Assembly (NCBI RefSeq): GCF_020923435.1
Contig: NZ_CP087263.1
Location: 1,445,970-1,509,969, forward strand
DNA: 64,000 nucleotides
Direction of reading: 5' to 3'
DNA from: Brevibacillus humidisoli
Lineage (GTDB): Bacteria; Bacillota; Bacilli; Brevibacillales; Brevibacillaceae
The notes beneath the pieces were generated by a model that made no database searches, was not told the DNA's origin, and saw only the letters and a program-made list of their open reading frames with translations. Positions 41,989 to 50,285 of the stretch are shown in pieces. Positions within the stretch are counted from its first letter, which is position 1. Each line of letters opens with the position of its first letter. The position numbers and the translations under genes are program-made.

Positions 41989-43095
41989 GTGGAGAGAAAA
42001 CACATCTTTGTTTTCCAACTGAGTTCTCATTTGGGATTGGTGATTTGGATCATTCTCAATCAGTTTCAAACATTTCCTTCTTTCTGGCCACTGTTCTGGA
42101 CTATGTTGGGAGGATACCTGCCTAGTCTGTTTGCTTTTCAGTTTCTTTCGCGGAAGTACGTACCGTATGTGGTAATCGGCAATGCCATGCTGGTCGTCAC
42201 CATTACCTACCATTATCTGCTTCCGTATGACTTGTACAGCTTGTTCATTTTTCCGGCAGTGATTTCTTTGATGACCAGTGAAAGAAAGCATTTTTTCTTT
42301 GGATTGGCTGCTTCATTTGCCGGTCATCTGCTATCCCATGATGGGGACGGGGCAGAATATGTGATGCAAGTCACTTTGCTCTTTATTGAAGCGTTGATGC
42401 TGAGCGTACTAGCAGAACACATCTTTGACACCTCCTCGAAAAAAACCAAAACGTGGGAAGGGATCAAAGCGTTCTCGCTTGCCGTGGAAGCCAAGGATCC
42501 CTACACCAACGGACATTCGATTCGTGTCGCCAAGTATGCGGCGATTTTGGCCAGATACCTGCGGGATCAGGAGGTAACGGAGGAAGAGGCGAAGCTCTGC
42601 GGATACGTGCACGATATCGGCAAGATCAGAACCCCTGATCACATCTTGACCAAGGAAGGGAAACTGACAGCAGAGGAGTTCGAAATAATCAAAAAGCATT
42701 GTGATGACGGATATCATTTTTTGGAAACCTTTGGACTCTCTCCGCTGCTGCTGTCTGGAGTACGCTATCACCACGAACGTTGGGATGGGAAGGGGTATCC
42801 ACACCGGCTAATAGGAGAAGAAATTCCGCTGATTGCCCGGATCATCGCAGTTGCCGACACATTTGATGCGATTACGACTGCCCGGACTTATAAAAAGCCC
42901 AAACCTCCTCAATGGGCGTATGAGGAGATTGTCAATTGCTCTGGAAAACAGTTTGACCCACTGATTGTCAACGTGTTTACCCAATGTTATCCCGAATTTC
43001 TAGCCTATTGTCGGGAACAGATGGCCGCAGCCCAAGCAGAAACGCCTGCACCTCACCCTGGAGCCGTTGGGTCTGAGCAAAACGATTCGCCCTAG
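41989..43095 (+). CDS. membrane HD-GYP domain protein
   Basis: The product has 368 residues. The GTG start is preceded by GGAGGA, 8 nt upstream. About five membrane helices fill residues 5-145. An HD-GYP domain follows (about 165-340) with NGHSIRVAKYAAILARYL, the HDIGKI metal site, and HHERWDGKGYPHRLIGEEIP. HD-GYP enzymes of this kind hydrolyse cyclic di-GMP; the HHE-x-WDG-x-GYP motif is intact. The short tail is Ala/Pro-rich. It has no diguanylate cyclase neighbour. Its position in the pyrimidine island may be accidental. Confidence 0.85.
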   Translation: MERKHIFVFQLSSHLGLVIWIILNQFQTFPSFWPLFWTMLGGYLPSLFAFQFLSRKYVPYVVIGNAMLVVTITYHYLLPYDLYSLFIFPAVISLMTSERKHFFFGLAASFAGHLLSHDGDGAEYVMQVTLLFIEALMLSVLAEHIFDTSSKKTKTWEGIKAFSLAVEAKDPYTNGHSIRVAKYAAILARYLRDQEVTEEEAKLCGYVHDIGKIRTPDHILTKEGKLTAEEFEIIKKHCDDGYHFLETFGLSPLLLSGVRYHHERWDGKGYPHRLIGEEIPLIARIIAVADTFDAITTARTYKKPKPPQWAYEEIVNCSGKQFDPLIVNVFTQCYPEFLAYCREQMAAAQAETPAPHPGAVGSEQNDSP

Positions 43096-43114
43096 ACCAT
43101 ATGGACTGAATGAA

Positions 43115-43173
43115 AACCCCCTCCGTATTTGCCTGTATGATCGAAACCGATCACAGGTAATGCGGAGGGGGTT
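43115..43173. terminator. long hairpin between HD-GYP and permease genes
   Basis: AACCCCCTCCG at the left and CGGAGGGGGTT at the right bracket a second pairing block (CCTGT with ACAGG, GATCG with CGATC). The whole forms a nearly complete inverted repeat of about 59 nt. There is no T run. It lies between convergent genes, so a bidirectional terminator is the simplest reading. Confidence 0.6.
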
Positions 43174-43186
43174 GACGTATGTGACC

Positions 43187-44677
43187 TTACGAAGCTTTCT
43201 TCTTCTGCCCGGAATTAGTTACGGCCCTATACTCTGACTCGCTGAGCGTACTGGAATCAACCCGCATCAACCAGGTGTAGAGGGCTAGTGAAAGAAACAG
43301 GCCAAACGTCCAGGCGTTGTCCCAGACAAACGAGAGTCCCGGGATAAACTTGCATGCAGTGGGTACAACGATCCCGATCAGCAAGGCTGCAATTGCTTTT
43401 TGATTAAATCCGCCGGAGTAGCTGTACCGGCCATCCGGTTTATACAGTTCTGTCAAATGAATTCGCCGTTTGCGCACCAGCCAGTAGTCGGCGATGGCGA
43501 TCCCTTCAATCGGCCCCAGCAACGCTCCGTACGTACCCAACCAGCCGAAGATGTAGTTTCCGAAGTTTTCCAACAGGTACCATGGCTGCATCACCAGGGC
43601 GACCAGACCGGTGATAATCGCACCCATGCCGTAGGTGATTCGGCGAGGCATGATATTTTCTACCGTACGTGCAGGAGCTACGACGTTGGCTGCGACGTTG
43701 GTGGTGAGGGTAGCGAGAATGATGCCGAGCGTACCGAGGAAGATCACAAAAGGGGAAAACTTGGCTAACAGTACAGCGGGATCCCAAATCGCTTCGCCAT
43801 AGATGACCAGAGTAGCAGAGGCGGTAGCGACCCCAACGAAAGAAAAGAAGCCCATCGCTGCCGGCAGCGCAATCGATTGTCCGACGATCTGCGCTTTGTG
43901 ACTGCGTGCATAGCGGCAAAAATCGGGGATGTTTAGTGCCAGGGTGGACCAGAAAGCGATCGCCCCGGTCAGAGCAGGAAAGAACACCTGCAAAAACTCA
44001 CTAGTCGAGGTAAACTTCGATGGTGCCGACAACATCGGCCCCCAGCCGCCCGCAGCTGAGAGGGACCAGGCGAGCAGCGCCAGCCCCATTACAACTAGTG
44101 TCGGGGCCGCCCAGAACTCCAACCGACGAATCGCCTCCGGTCCGCGGTACGCGACCCAGACGTTCAACGCCCAGAACAGCAAAAAGGCGATGGCTAGGTG
44201 TCCGGGAATATGTTCCCAACCGCTCATCGCTACCAACAACGTGTCGATGGCAGCACCGCCAAACCAACAGTTGATCCCGAACCAGCCTGCACCGATGATC
44301 CCCCTGGCAATCGAGGGGATATGGGCTCCTTTGGAACCGAACCAGAGTCGGGCGAATACAGGATAAGGGATGCCGAACTTGGTACCGGCGTGAGAATTGA
44401 GGAGAATGGGGATGAGAACGATACAATTCCCTAAAACAATCGTAAAGATCGCCTGCCACCAATTCATGCCCAGTGTGATCAATCCTGCGGCAAGTGAGAA
44501 TGTCGGCAGACAAATCGACATCCCTACCCACAGGCTGGCGAAGTTGTACGCGGTCCAATTGTGCTCCTCCCTGGTAGTTGGACGCAGTCCCTCATTGTAT
44601 AAAGGACTGTTTTGAATCTGCTGTTCGCCTGCGCGGGTCAAGGTGACAATACCGCCCTCTTCTGTCTGTGACTTCAT
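43187..44677 (-). CDS. NCS1 family nucleobase:cation symporter (uracil/hydantoin/allantoin type)
   Basis: The product has about 496 residues with twelve membrane helices. NCS1 hallmarks include NWTAYNFASLWVGMSICLPT in helix 1, GTKFGIPYPVFARLWFGSKG and GINCWFGGAAIDTLL. It takes up uracil, hydantoin or allantoin with Na+ or H+. Beside a pyrimidine-reduction island uracil, thymine or a dihydropyrimidine is the best guess. GAGGAGGGG precedes the ATG at 44677 by 5 nt; longer frames are not supported. It is on the strand opposite to the preT-A operon and is probably controlled separately. Confidence 0.88.
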   Translation of the reverse strand: MKSQTEEGGIVTLTRAGEQQIQNSPLYNEGLRPTTREEHNWTAYNFASLWVGMSICLPTFSLAAGLITLGMNWWQAIFTIVLGNCIVLIPILLNSHAGTKFGIPYPVFARLWFGSKGAHIPSIARGIIGAGWFGINCWFGGAAIDTLLVAMSGWEHIPGHLAIAFLLFWALNVWVAYRGPEAIRRLEFWAAPTLVVMGLALLAWSLSAAGGWGPMLSAPSKFTSTSEFLQVFFPALTGAIAFWSTLALNIPDFCRYARSHKAQIVGQSIALPAAMGFFSFVGVATASATLVIYGEAIWDPAVLLAKFSPFVIFLGTLGIILATLTTNVAANVVAPARTVENIMPRRITYGMGAIITGLVALVMQPWYLLENFGNYIFGWLGTYGALLGPIEGIAIADYWLVRKRRIHLTELYKPDGRYSYSGGFNQKAIAALLIGIVVPTACKFIPGLSFVWDNAWTFGLFLSLALYTWLMRVDSSTLSESEYRAVTNSGQKKKAS

Positions 44678-44776
44678 ATCTACCCCTCCTCTTTCCGAGA
44701 CACGGGCGTTTGTCTCGGAACCAAATTGGTACATTATATTGAATTTTCGGACATTCATACCTTCATTTTTGGACGC

Positions 44777-44810
44777 AAAAAAACCCCGGGCTGAACAGAG
44801 CCTCGGGGTC
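44777..44810 (-). terminator. terminator of the 133-aa protein gene
   Basis: On the minus strand ACCCCGAGGC pairs with GCCCGGGGT, followed by seven T. It ends the gene at 44839-45240. Confidence 0.8.
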
Positions 44811-44838
44811 AGTCGGCGCGAGCAGTGGTTTCAAGCAC

Positions 44839-45240
44839 TTAATGAGCGGGGATCGACAGGAAGTGCTGATGGGAGAAATGCATCGTCGGCTCATGGACGC
44901 CAGATGATGTCCGGCCAACAATGCTCACTTCCACTTCGCCTGCTTCTTTGGCAATGTCGCCCTCGATCGTCACACGGAGGGTATCCCCTGCTTCATATCC
45001 GCTGAAGTTGAGCAGATTGCACGTACCCGGCGGAATGGTGATCGCGAGCGGGGAGTTGGGCAGAGGAGCTTCGCATGCGGGTACGCCTCTTGAACTGGGG
45101 CAGGTATTTGCGTAGACAGTGACCGATTTCCACTGGCTGGTTGGGTTGGACAGAACCACCAGCAGCGTGATTGGAGGCTCGTTTGTTCCTGGCGTGACGG
45201 CAGGGACGACAAAAGGACCAGTGGTGAGCGTTTCCGGCAT
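44839..45240 (-). CDS. hypothetical beta-rich, probably structural protein
   Basis: The product has 133 residues. AAAGGAGGT lies 6 nt before the ATG at 45240. It is Pro/Thr/Val rich with no signal peptide and reads as a beta-sandwich: PPITLLVVLSNPTSQWKSVT, then LAITIPPGTCNLLNFSGYEA, then TLRVTIEGDIAKEAGEVEVS. Three Cys and a His-rich end (THEP-like, MHFSHQHFLS) are present. The look is that of spore-coat or exosporium-type proteins of Bacillales, made without a leader. This is inference; no family is recognised. Confidence 0.6.
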   Translation of the reverse strand: MPETLTTGPFVVPAVTPGTNEPPITLLVVLSNPTSQWKSVTVYANTCPSSRGVPACEAPLPNSPLAITIPPGTCNLLNFSGYEAGDTLRVTIEGDIAKEAGEVEVSIVGRTSSGVHEPTMHFSHQHFLSIPAH

Positions 45241-45386
45241 GTGTCTACCTCCTTTCGCATTTGCGGTCAATCACAACGTATGTTCTGAGTGGCAAAGGGA
45301 AACGGCGGTTATCCAAAGATAACATGCAAATAAGCTCTCATGCATATGCACGAGAGCTTTCGTATCCGCGTCTTTTGGAAGAATGT

Positions 45387-47147
45387 CTAGCCCGGAAAGT
45401 ATTCTTTCCATCTGTTGCTCACCAAAGCGGCAATATCGTCACGCGTTTCCACTTCAGCCGGATAAAACGGTTTCATCCGGGCATCGATGATCAACGGGCC
45501 TTCGTAGCGAATCTTGTTGCGGACGACACTTCCCTTTGCGTACAAATCATGTGCCGGATCGAAGCGGGTAAAGACGGTCCACAGAAAGCTGCTTGGAGAA
45601 GCTGCGATGGATGCGTCGTCCACGAGACAGATCAACGGCCATTCCTGCAGGTACTCATTGGCATACGCTAGCAGGCGATCGGCCAACTCCGGCTCCTCTT
45701 CAAACGTGGGTCCTGAAACAACCAAGCAGCCGGCACAGAACGGCTCGATTTGTCGTATCTGAGGGATCTCCCCGCCATGGTAGAGAGAGGGAAGCTCCCG
45801 GACCGGTTCACCGATGCCAAGCATGATACCCTTGCTGCCGTGGTTGAACTTTCTCCCGGTGTAATCCAGCGTATCATTGGACGTGTCGTTGACAATCAAC
45901 AGGTCGCGTTCCGGCTGAAAGCGGGCCAGTACGATCTCCAGAAATGATCGAAAATCAGCAAGATCGCATGAAACATCTGTCACGATCAAAAATTTTGTCA
46001 ATGTCAATTGCCCTTCGCCCATGATCCGGAAGGCGTGAGCCATCGCTTCTTTGTAATAACTCTCCCGCACGATCGCCCCGGCAAGCGCATGAAAACCAGT
46101 TTCGCCGTACGTCCAGAGCGCCTTGACCCCTGGCATTACCACGGGAAAAAGCGGGGAGAGCAGACGCTGCAGATACTCACCGATAAAGTAGTCCTCCTGG
46201 CGCGGTTTGCCGACGACTGTCGCCGGGTAGATGGCATCTTTGCGGTGCCACATCTGCTTTACTTCAAACACCGGAAAGTCATGCTCCAGGGAGTAGTAAC
46301 CGAAGTGGTCGCCGAATGGCCCTTCTGGGCGCCGTACATGAGGCGGCACGATCCCGCCAAAGATGAACTCTGCCTCTGCGACTAGCGAGTGGGGATGGTT
46401 GGGTACATCGACCATCGGCAGCTTTTCCCCCATCAACAGGGAAGCAAAAATCAGTTCCGGCACCATTTCCGGCAGCGGGGCAATCGCCGAGACAATCAAT
46501 GCGGGCGGTCCACCAATCGTCAGGGTAACCGGCAGCGGCTGATTCCGCTGCTCCGCCTCGTAGTGATGAAATCCGCCGCCTTTGTGAATCTGCCAGTGCA
46601 TACCCGTTGTGCGCTTGTCATAGATCTGGATCCGGTACATGCCCAGGTTGTGTTCTTTTGTTTCCGGATGCTCCGTGTAGACGAGCGGGAGAGTGACAAA
46701 TGGCCCCCCGTCCAGATGCCAACTGGTCAGGGCAGGGAGCTGCTCGAGATCTACATCCGTAGTAGCGATTTGCAGGACTGGTGCTCGGTTGGCGCTTACT
46801 TTTCGTGTTCCTGTTTTCAGCACACCGAGCAGCGGGTCCCGAAGCTGCCATAGGGCACCGATGCGTGGCGGCAGCAGCTTGTCCAAACTGTGAACCAGCT
46901 GCTCAATAATCAGTTCCGGCTTTGGCCCAAAGGCCATGTCTACCCGGCGAGGGGTGCCGAACATATTGGTCACAACGGGATACGATTTGCCTTTCACATT
47001 GGTAAAAAGCAGGGCGGGTCCCTGTTCGTCAATCACACGGCGGTGGATCTCGGCTAACTCTAGATAGGGATCAACCGGGGCGGATACTTCCACCAGTTCT
47101 CCTTCGCGTCTCAGTTGGTCCAGGAAAGAGCGTAAGTTCATATGCAT
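45387..47147 (-). CDS. UbiD family decarboxylase
   Basis: The product has about 586 residues. UbiD blocks are visible: GMYRIQIYDKRTTGMHWQIH for prenyl-FMN binding, IGGPPALIVSAIAPLP, AEAEFIFGGIVPPHVRRPEG with the conserved Glu residues, and GPFGDHFGYYS. These enzymes decarboxylate aromatic or alpha,beta-unsaturated acids with prenylated FMN made by UbiX, which is not in this window. A role in menaquinone synthesis or in phenolic-acid breakdown is possible; the sequence does not decide. GAGGTG lies 8 nt before the ATG at 47147. It is monocistronic. Confidence 0.87.
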   Translation of the reverse strand: MHMNLRSFLDQLRREGELVEVSAPVDPYLELAEIHRRVIDEQGPALLFTNVKGKSYPVVTNMFGTPRRVDMAFGPKPELIIEQLVHSLDKLLPPRIGALWQLRDPLLGVLKTGTRKVSANRAPVLQIATTDVDLEQLPALTSWHLDGGPFVTLPLVYTEHPETKEHNLGMYRIQIYDKRTTGMHWQIHKGGGFHHYEAEQRNQPLPVTLTIGGPPALIVSAIAPLPEMVPELIFASLLMGEKLPMVDVPNHPHSLVAEAEFIFGGIVPPHVRRPEGPFGDHFGYYSLEHDFPVFEVKQMWHRKDAIYPATVVGKPRQEDYFIGEYLQRLLSPLFPVVMPGVKALWTYGETGFHALAGAIVRESYYKEAMAHAFRIMGEGQLTLTKFLIVTDVSCDLADFRSFLEIVLARFQPERDLLIVNDTSNDTLDYTGRKFNHGSKGIMLGIGEPVRELPSLYHGGEIPQIRQIEPFCAGCLVVSGPTFEEEPELADRLLAYANEYLQEWPLICLVDDASIAASPSSFLWTVFTRFDPAHDLYAKGSVVRNKIRYEGPLIIDARMKPFYPAEVETRDDIAALVSNRWKEYFPG

Positions 47148-47308
47148 CAACGTGTCACCTCATCACGATCTGTTCTTCCTTACTCTACACTAAGCCAGTC
47201 TCTCGTACCAGTCTTTGCAGGACAGAATAAGAGAAAGGTAACCTGATCCGTTGTAACTTCGTCCTTTTACATAGGAGCTGTTATAAAAATTGTTGAAAGG
47301 ATGATTGA

Positions 47309-47866
47309 GTGGTTACGATACCCTTTGCTCTCATTTGTTCCGTTGTCCTTGTTTTGTTCGTGTTGGACAGAAGGCGAAGACAGCGAAAAACCGGCAGATC
47401 GTTTCGCTTAATAAGAGAAATCGGGATGAGTCTATTCCTTTTTTATTTGCTGGCTGTCATTTATCTGGTGTTCGAGCCATTTCATTTTGTGCTGCCTGGA
47501 TCTCATGCCAGTTCGGTCAGTTTGCTGCCGTTTGACGAGATAACGGCACAGATCAGACGCAACTTTCATCTGGCACTGTTTTATCTTGGGGGCAATGTGC
47601 TGCTGTTTGTGCCATTCGGTTTTTTGATACCGCTGCTTTTGCCGGACAGACGGACTTTCCTGCGTGTAACGGCAGATGGCTTTCTCTGTTCACTAGGGAT
47701 CGAACTGTCTCAGTACCTGTTTACGTTTAGCAGGAGTGCAGATGTAGATGATGTGATCTTCAACACCATAGGAACCGCCATGGGATACGTCTTTTATCGG
47801 TTGTTGGCAACGTGGGGAAGGAAGCGCAGGTCTGTTCGGAAGCTGCTGGCGCGGGTGGCTGGGTAA
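47309..47866 (+). CDS. VanZ family membrane protein
   Basis: The product has 185 residues with four membrane helices. The VanZ signature is present: LLPFDEI near 75, then GGNVLLFVPFGFLIPLL, and LGIELSQYLFTFSRSADVDD with VIFNTIGTAMGY. VanZ gives low-level teicoplanin resistance in enterococci, but most chromosomal homologues have no known function. GTG start with AAAGGA about 8 nt upstream. A hairpin terminator follows. No van cluster is nearby, so resistance is not implied. Confidence 0.85.
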   Translation: MVTIPFALICSVVLVLFVLDRRRRQRKTGRSFRLIREIGMSLFLFYLLAVIYLVFEPFHFVLPGSHASSVSLLPFDEITAQIRRNFHLALFYLGGNVLLFVPFGFLIPLLLPDRRTFLRVTADGFLCSLGIELSQYLFTFSRSADVDDVIFNTIGTAMGYVFYRLLATWGRKRRSVRKLLARVAG

Positions 47867-47878
47867 GCGGAGTAAGAA

Positions 47879-47907
47879 AAAAAACCGGCGTTGCCAAACC
47901 GGTTTTG
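47879..47907. terminator. terminator between vanZ-like and GNAT genes
   Basis: AAAACCGG (47881-47888) and CCGGTTTT (47899-47906) form an 8-bp stem flanked by A and T runs; it can act in both directions. Confidence 0.75.
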
Positions 47908-47972
47908 GAACGGTGGTTATGATAGCATGCAAGATCCGTTGCTTGCGCTAAGGCAGCAGTATGCGGCTCTGC

Positions 47973-48560
47973 TTATCTGGCCAACATGTCACGCAGTTTG
48001 CGGTCAACCTCAGGCCACTCCGTGTCAATGACACTAAAGTATACCGTATCTCTCACGTATCCGTCGGGCAGAATGATGTGCTTGCGCAGAACACCTTCCC
48101 GGACACCACCGATCCGAGCGATGGCCCGCTGCGAGTTCAGATTGCGGGCATCAGTCTTCAGCGACACCCGGACACAGCCTAATTCTTCAAAACAATGCCG
48201 CAGCAGCAGCCACTTGCATTCGGTATTGATCGAGGTTTTCCAATAAGCGGGAGTAAGCCAGGTCCAGCCGATCTCAAGGCCTCTATCCTTGTGAGCGATA
48301 TTGCCAAAGCGTGTGCTGCCGATGGCTTTACCCGATTGCAAATCGATTATCGCAAACGGCAATTCCGTTCCTTTTTCCACTGCCGCAAGTGCGGCGGATA
48401 GGTATCGGTCCAGATCGCTCCGTGACTCTATGCGGGTTGACATGTAAGTCCAGATCCGCTCATCCAAAGCGGCCTCCAACAAATCATCAGCATGATGCAG
48501 ACCAAGTGGTTCCAATCGGACATGACTCCCTATCAGCGTGACGGGTTGGATGGTTAACAT
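47973..48560 (-). CDS. GNAT family N-acetyltransferase (RimJ/YdaF-like)
   Basis: The product has 195 residues. The GNAT core runs from GSHVRLEPLGLHHADDLLEA through AIGSTRFGNI to GLEIGWTWLTPAYWKTSINT and LKTDARNLNSQRAIARIGG, the last being the acetyl-CoA/substrate helix of the RimJ/RimL subgroup. It probably acetylates a protein N-terminus, a small amine or an amino acid. AGGAG lies 7 nt before the ATG. It stands alone. Confidence 0.85.
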   Translation of the reverse strand: MLTIQPVTLIGSHVRLEPLGLHHADDLLEAALDERIWTYMSTRIESRSDLDRYLSAALAAVEKGTELPFAIIDLQSGKAIGSTRFGNIAHKDRGLEIGWTWLTPAYWKTSINTECKWLLLRHCFEELGCVRVSLKTDARNLNSQRAIARIGGVREGVLRKHIILPDGYVRDTVYFSVIDTEWPEVDRKLRDMLAR

Positions 48561-48802
48561 GATGATCTCCTCATTTCTTTACCAAGGTTATTATCAGGGT
48601 CGGATCAACGAAGTTGACTCTATCTAATAATGAACGGAGTATCAAGTCAAGGGTAAATGTAGAGGATTCGTGAACAAGCATCCCTCGGGGAGGATTTGGG
48701 GCGGAGCACTCAGAAGTAGATAACGAAACGTCAACACACCAAATGAGAAAGCATCCGCCTGTAAATGCGGCTGCGAATACGCTCTAATGTGGAGGGACAT
48801 GG

Positions 48803-49180
48803 ATGGGAAAAACAATCGTTGTCATTCTGGGCGATTTGCTAGCCTTTCTGCTATTTGCCTACATCGGCAAAGCTTCACACGCTCATCAGATCACCCTGCT
48901 CGGCATCGTGGAGACAGCCGCACCCTTCTTTCTATCCTGGCTGTTTGTCGGCTGGCTGTTGAAGGTGTTTCAGCCGGCAGCCTACCAATCGGTAGCGATC
49001 GCAGCTAAAAAAACGCTGATGGTCTGGCTGTTTGCCGGTATTGCCGGATTGGCTCTGCGTTCGATTCTGCTGCTGCATATCCCCGATTGGCCGTTTATGG
49101 TGATCACCATGGTTACCATTGCCATCTTCCTGTTGGTTTGGCGCACAGTCTTTGCCTGGGCGGTGCATCGTTCACGGTAA
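48803..49180 (+). CDS. DUF3054 family membrane protein
   Basis: The product has 125 residues with four membrane helices. It carries DUF3054 features: GDLLAFLLFAYIGKASHAH in the first helix and a Trp-containing second helix (FLSWLFVGWLL). Family function is unknown. GGAGGG lies 6 nt before the ATG at 48803. Its upstream 240 nt hold no clear gene. Confidence 0.8.
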   Translation: MGKTIVVILGDLLAFLLFAYIGKASHAHQITLLGIVETAAPFFLSWLFVGWLLKVFQPAAYQSVAIAAKKTLMVWLFAGIAGLALRSILLLHIPDWPFMVITMVTIAIFLLVWRTVFAWAVHRSR

Positions 49181-49291
49181 TCGATCCCTTGCGGCGGGTT
49201 ACCTTTTTCCTTGTCACATGCTGTGACCTCGATCTGCTGCATACTCCTTGCAAGCCCCGGCAACGCTACAAAAAAACAGGAGGTGAACGGA

Positions 49292-49429
49292 GTGTCCAGC
49301 AAAAAAACAACAGCAAGGATTTGGGGAAACATCGCGGGAAAACCCTCGACAAGAACGATCAAAACCGGAACATCCGCAATGGCAACGGGGAGCATTTTGG
49401 CAAATAAGAAACAAATAGAACCGCGTTGA
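49292..49429 (+). CDS. small basic protein, 45 aa, unknown
   Basis: AGGAGG lies 8 nt before a GTG at 49292. The product is rich in Lys, Thr, Ser and Ala with no acidic stretch (SSKKTTARIWGNIAGKPSTR then a TSAMATGSILANKKQ helix). Such composition suits a nucleic-acid or spore-core protein. It is unrecognised and short; the perfect ribosome site is the main support. Confidence 0.4.
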   Translation: MSSKKTTARIWGNIAGKPSTRTIKTGTSAMATGSILANKKQIEPR

Positions 49430-49516
49430 CAACCGTTCCGACGACATGAGGCATTCCGCTTTTTGCGCAATCGTGCTATACTGGCGGGGACACATCCGGA
49501 AATGGAGGAGCTGCCG

Positions 49517-49864
49517 TTGTCACAACACCCACAGCAGCCAAAGCAGATTGTGATGTCAACACAAGCCTTTCTGATCCTTTGTCGACTGTTCGATTCGTGC
49601 TACGACCAGTGGAAGGAAAACGAGGATTTGGAGTGGCTGGTTGAATCGATTGCCGGATCGCTTCTGCCCGTTGTCAGCGGCCTGCAGGAACTAAAGGCAC
49701 CTCCGGCACGAGTCTCCATCCAGTTGACGATGCCGCAGATGTACTTCCTGCAGAAACACGTGGACGCCATCTACCGACAGATGCAGCAGAATACAGATCA
49801 ACCCGCGGGTTCCAGAGAGTTGCTGGAAGAATGTCTACGCGTCTTGACTCCCGTGGAGGTATAG
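49517..49864 (+). CDS. hypothetical helical protein, 115 aa
   Basis: GGAGGAG lies 6 nt before the TTG at 49517; starts at 49463 or 49502 have no such site. The product is all-helical and acidic (STQAFLILCRLFDSCYDQWK, EWLVESIAGSLLPVVSGL, MPQMYFLQKHVDAIYRQM). I recognise no family. It ends 9 nt before the promoter region of the TPP riboswitch. Confidence 0.6.
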   Translation: MSQHPQQPKQIVMSTQAFLILCRLFDSCYDQWKENEDLEWLVESIAGSLLPVVSGLQELKAPPARVSIQLTMPQMYFLQKHVDAIYRQMQQNTDQPAGSRELLEECLRVLTPVEV

Positions 49865-49872
49865 CGCAAGTA

Positions 49873-49901
49873 TTTACATCCCGGCGGCTGCATGGTAATG
49901 T
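49873..49901 (+). promoter_or_regulatory. candidate promoter of the thiamin operon
   Basis: TTTACA (49873-49878) and TAATGT (49896-49901) are 17 nt apart and lie 35 nt before the TPP aptamer, as expected for a riboswitch leader. Confidence 0.5.
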
Positions 49902-49935
49902 AGTAAGCGAAAAGAAAATTTCATAGATCTACCAA

Positions 49936-50024
49936 ACGGGAGCCGAGCAAGGTCGGCTGAGAGTGTAACACCGGCGTTACTAACCGTGGAACCTGACCTG
50001 GGTCATGCCAGCGGAGGAAGAGGT
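49936..50024 (+). promoter_or_regulatory. TPP riboswitch aptamer (THI box)
   Basis: The THI-box core is complete: CTGAGA near 49976 in the pyrimidine-sensing arm, then ACCGTGGAACCTGACCTGGG, then TCATGCCAGCGGAGGAAG. These are the conserved blocks of the TPP aptamer, which binds thiamin pyrophosphate. Two hairpin terminators follow before tenI, so high TPP should stop transcription of the whole thiamin operon. Confidence 0.95.
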
Positions 50025-50107
50025 ACGATTGCGACTGCTTAGGAGTTGAAGCGGCAGATCAGACTGTTTGCCTATTCTGATCTCGTGTCAACTTGCGCTG
50101 TCAACGT

Positions 50108-50136
50108 GCAACCATCCGATTGGCGGATGGTTTTTT
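50108..50136 (+). terminator. first terminator downstream of the TPP aptamer
   Basis: AACCATCCG (50110-50118) and CGGATGGTT (50124-50132) form a 9-bp stem, followed by six T. It is the likely expression platform of the TPP riboswitch. Confidence 0.85.
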
Positions 50137-50207
50137 GCTGTTGCAAGCACCATCCGCAATGGATGGCAATGCCGGATGGGCGGAGTGCTAGTTGCTGTTT
50201 TAGGGAG

Positions 50208-50262
50208 AAAGCCTCTTTTGACGAATCGGCCTGTGTGCCAGGTTCGCAAACGAGGCTTTTTT
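50208..50262 (+). terminator. second terminator upstream of tenI
   Basis: AAAGCCTC (50208-50215) and GAGGCTTT (50252-50259) pair around a long loop that can itself fold, followed by more T. It gives a second stop point between the aptamer and tenI. Confidence 0.75.
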
Positions 50263-50285
50263 GATTTCTCGGTGAGGGGGGAGCG

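Noticed and set aside
47309-47866. VanZ-like gene as a glycopeptide resistance determinant
   Set aside because: No vanA/B-type ligase or regulator genes are nearby; chromosomal VanZ homologues are common and mostly unrelated to resistance.
48561-48802. Gene or RNA in the 240-nt gap before the DUF3054 gene
   Set aside because: No frame with a ribosome site and no convincing hairpin apart from a small CCTCGGGGAGG palindrome.
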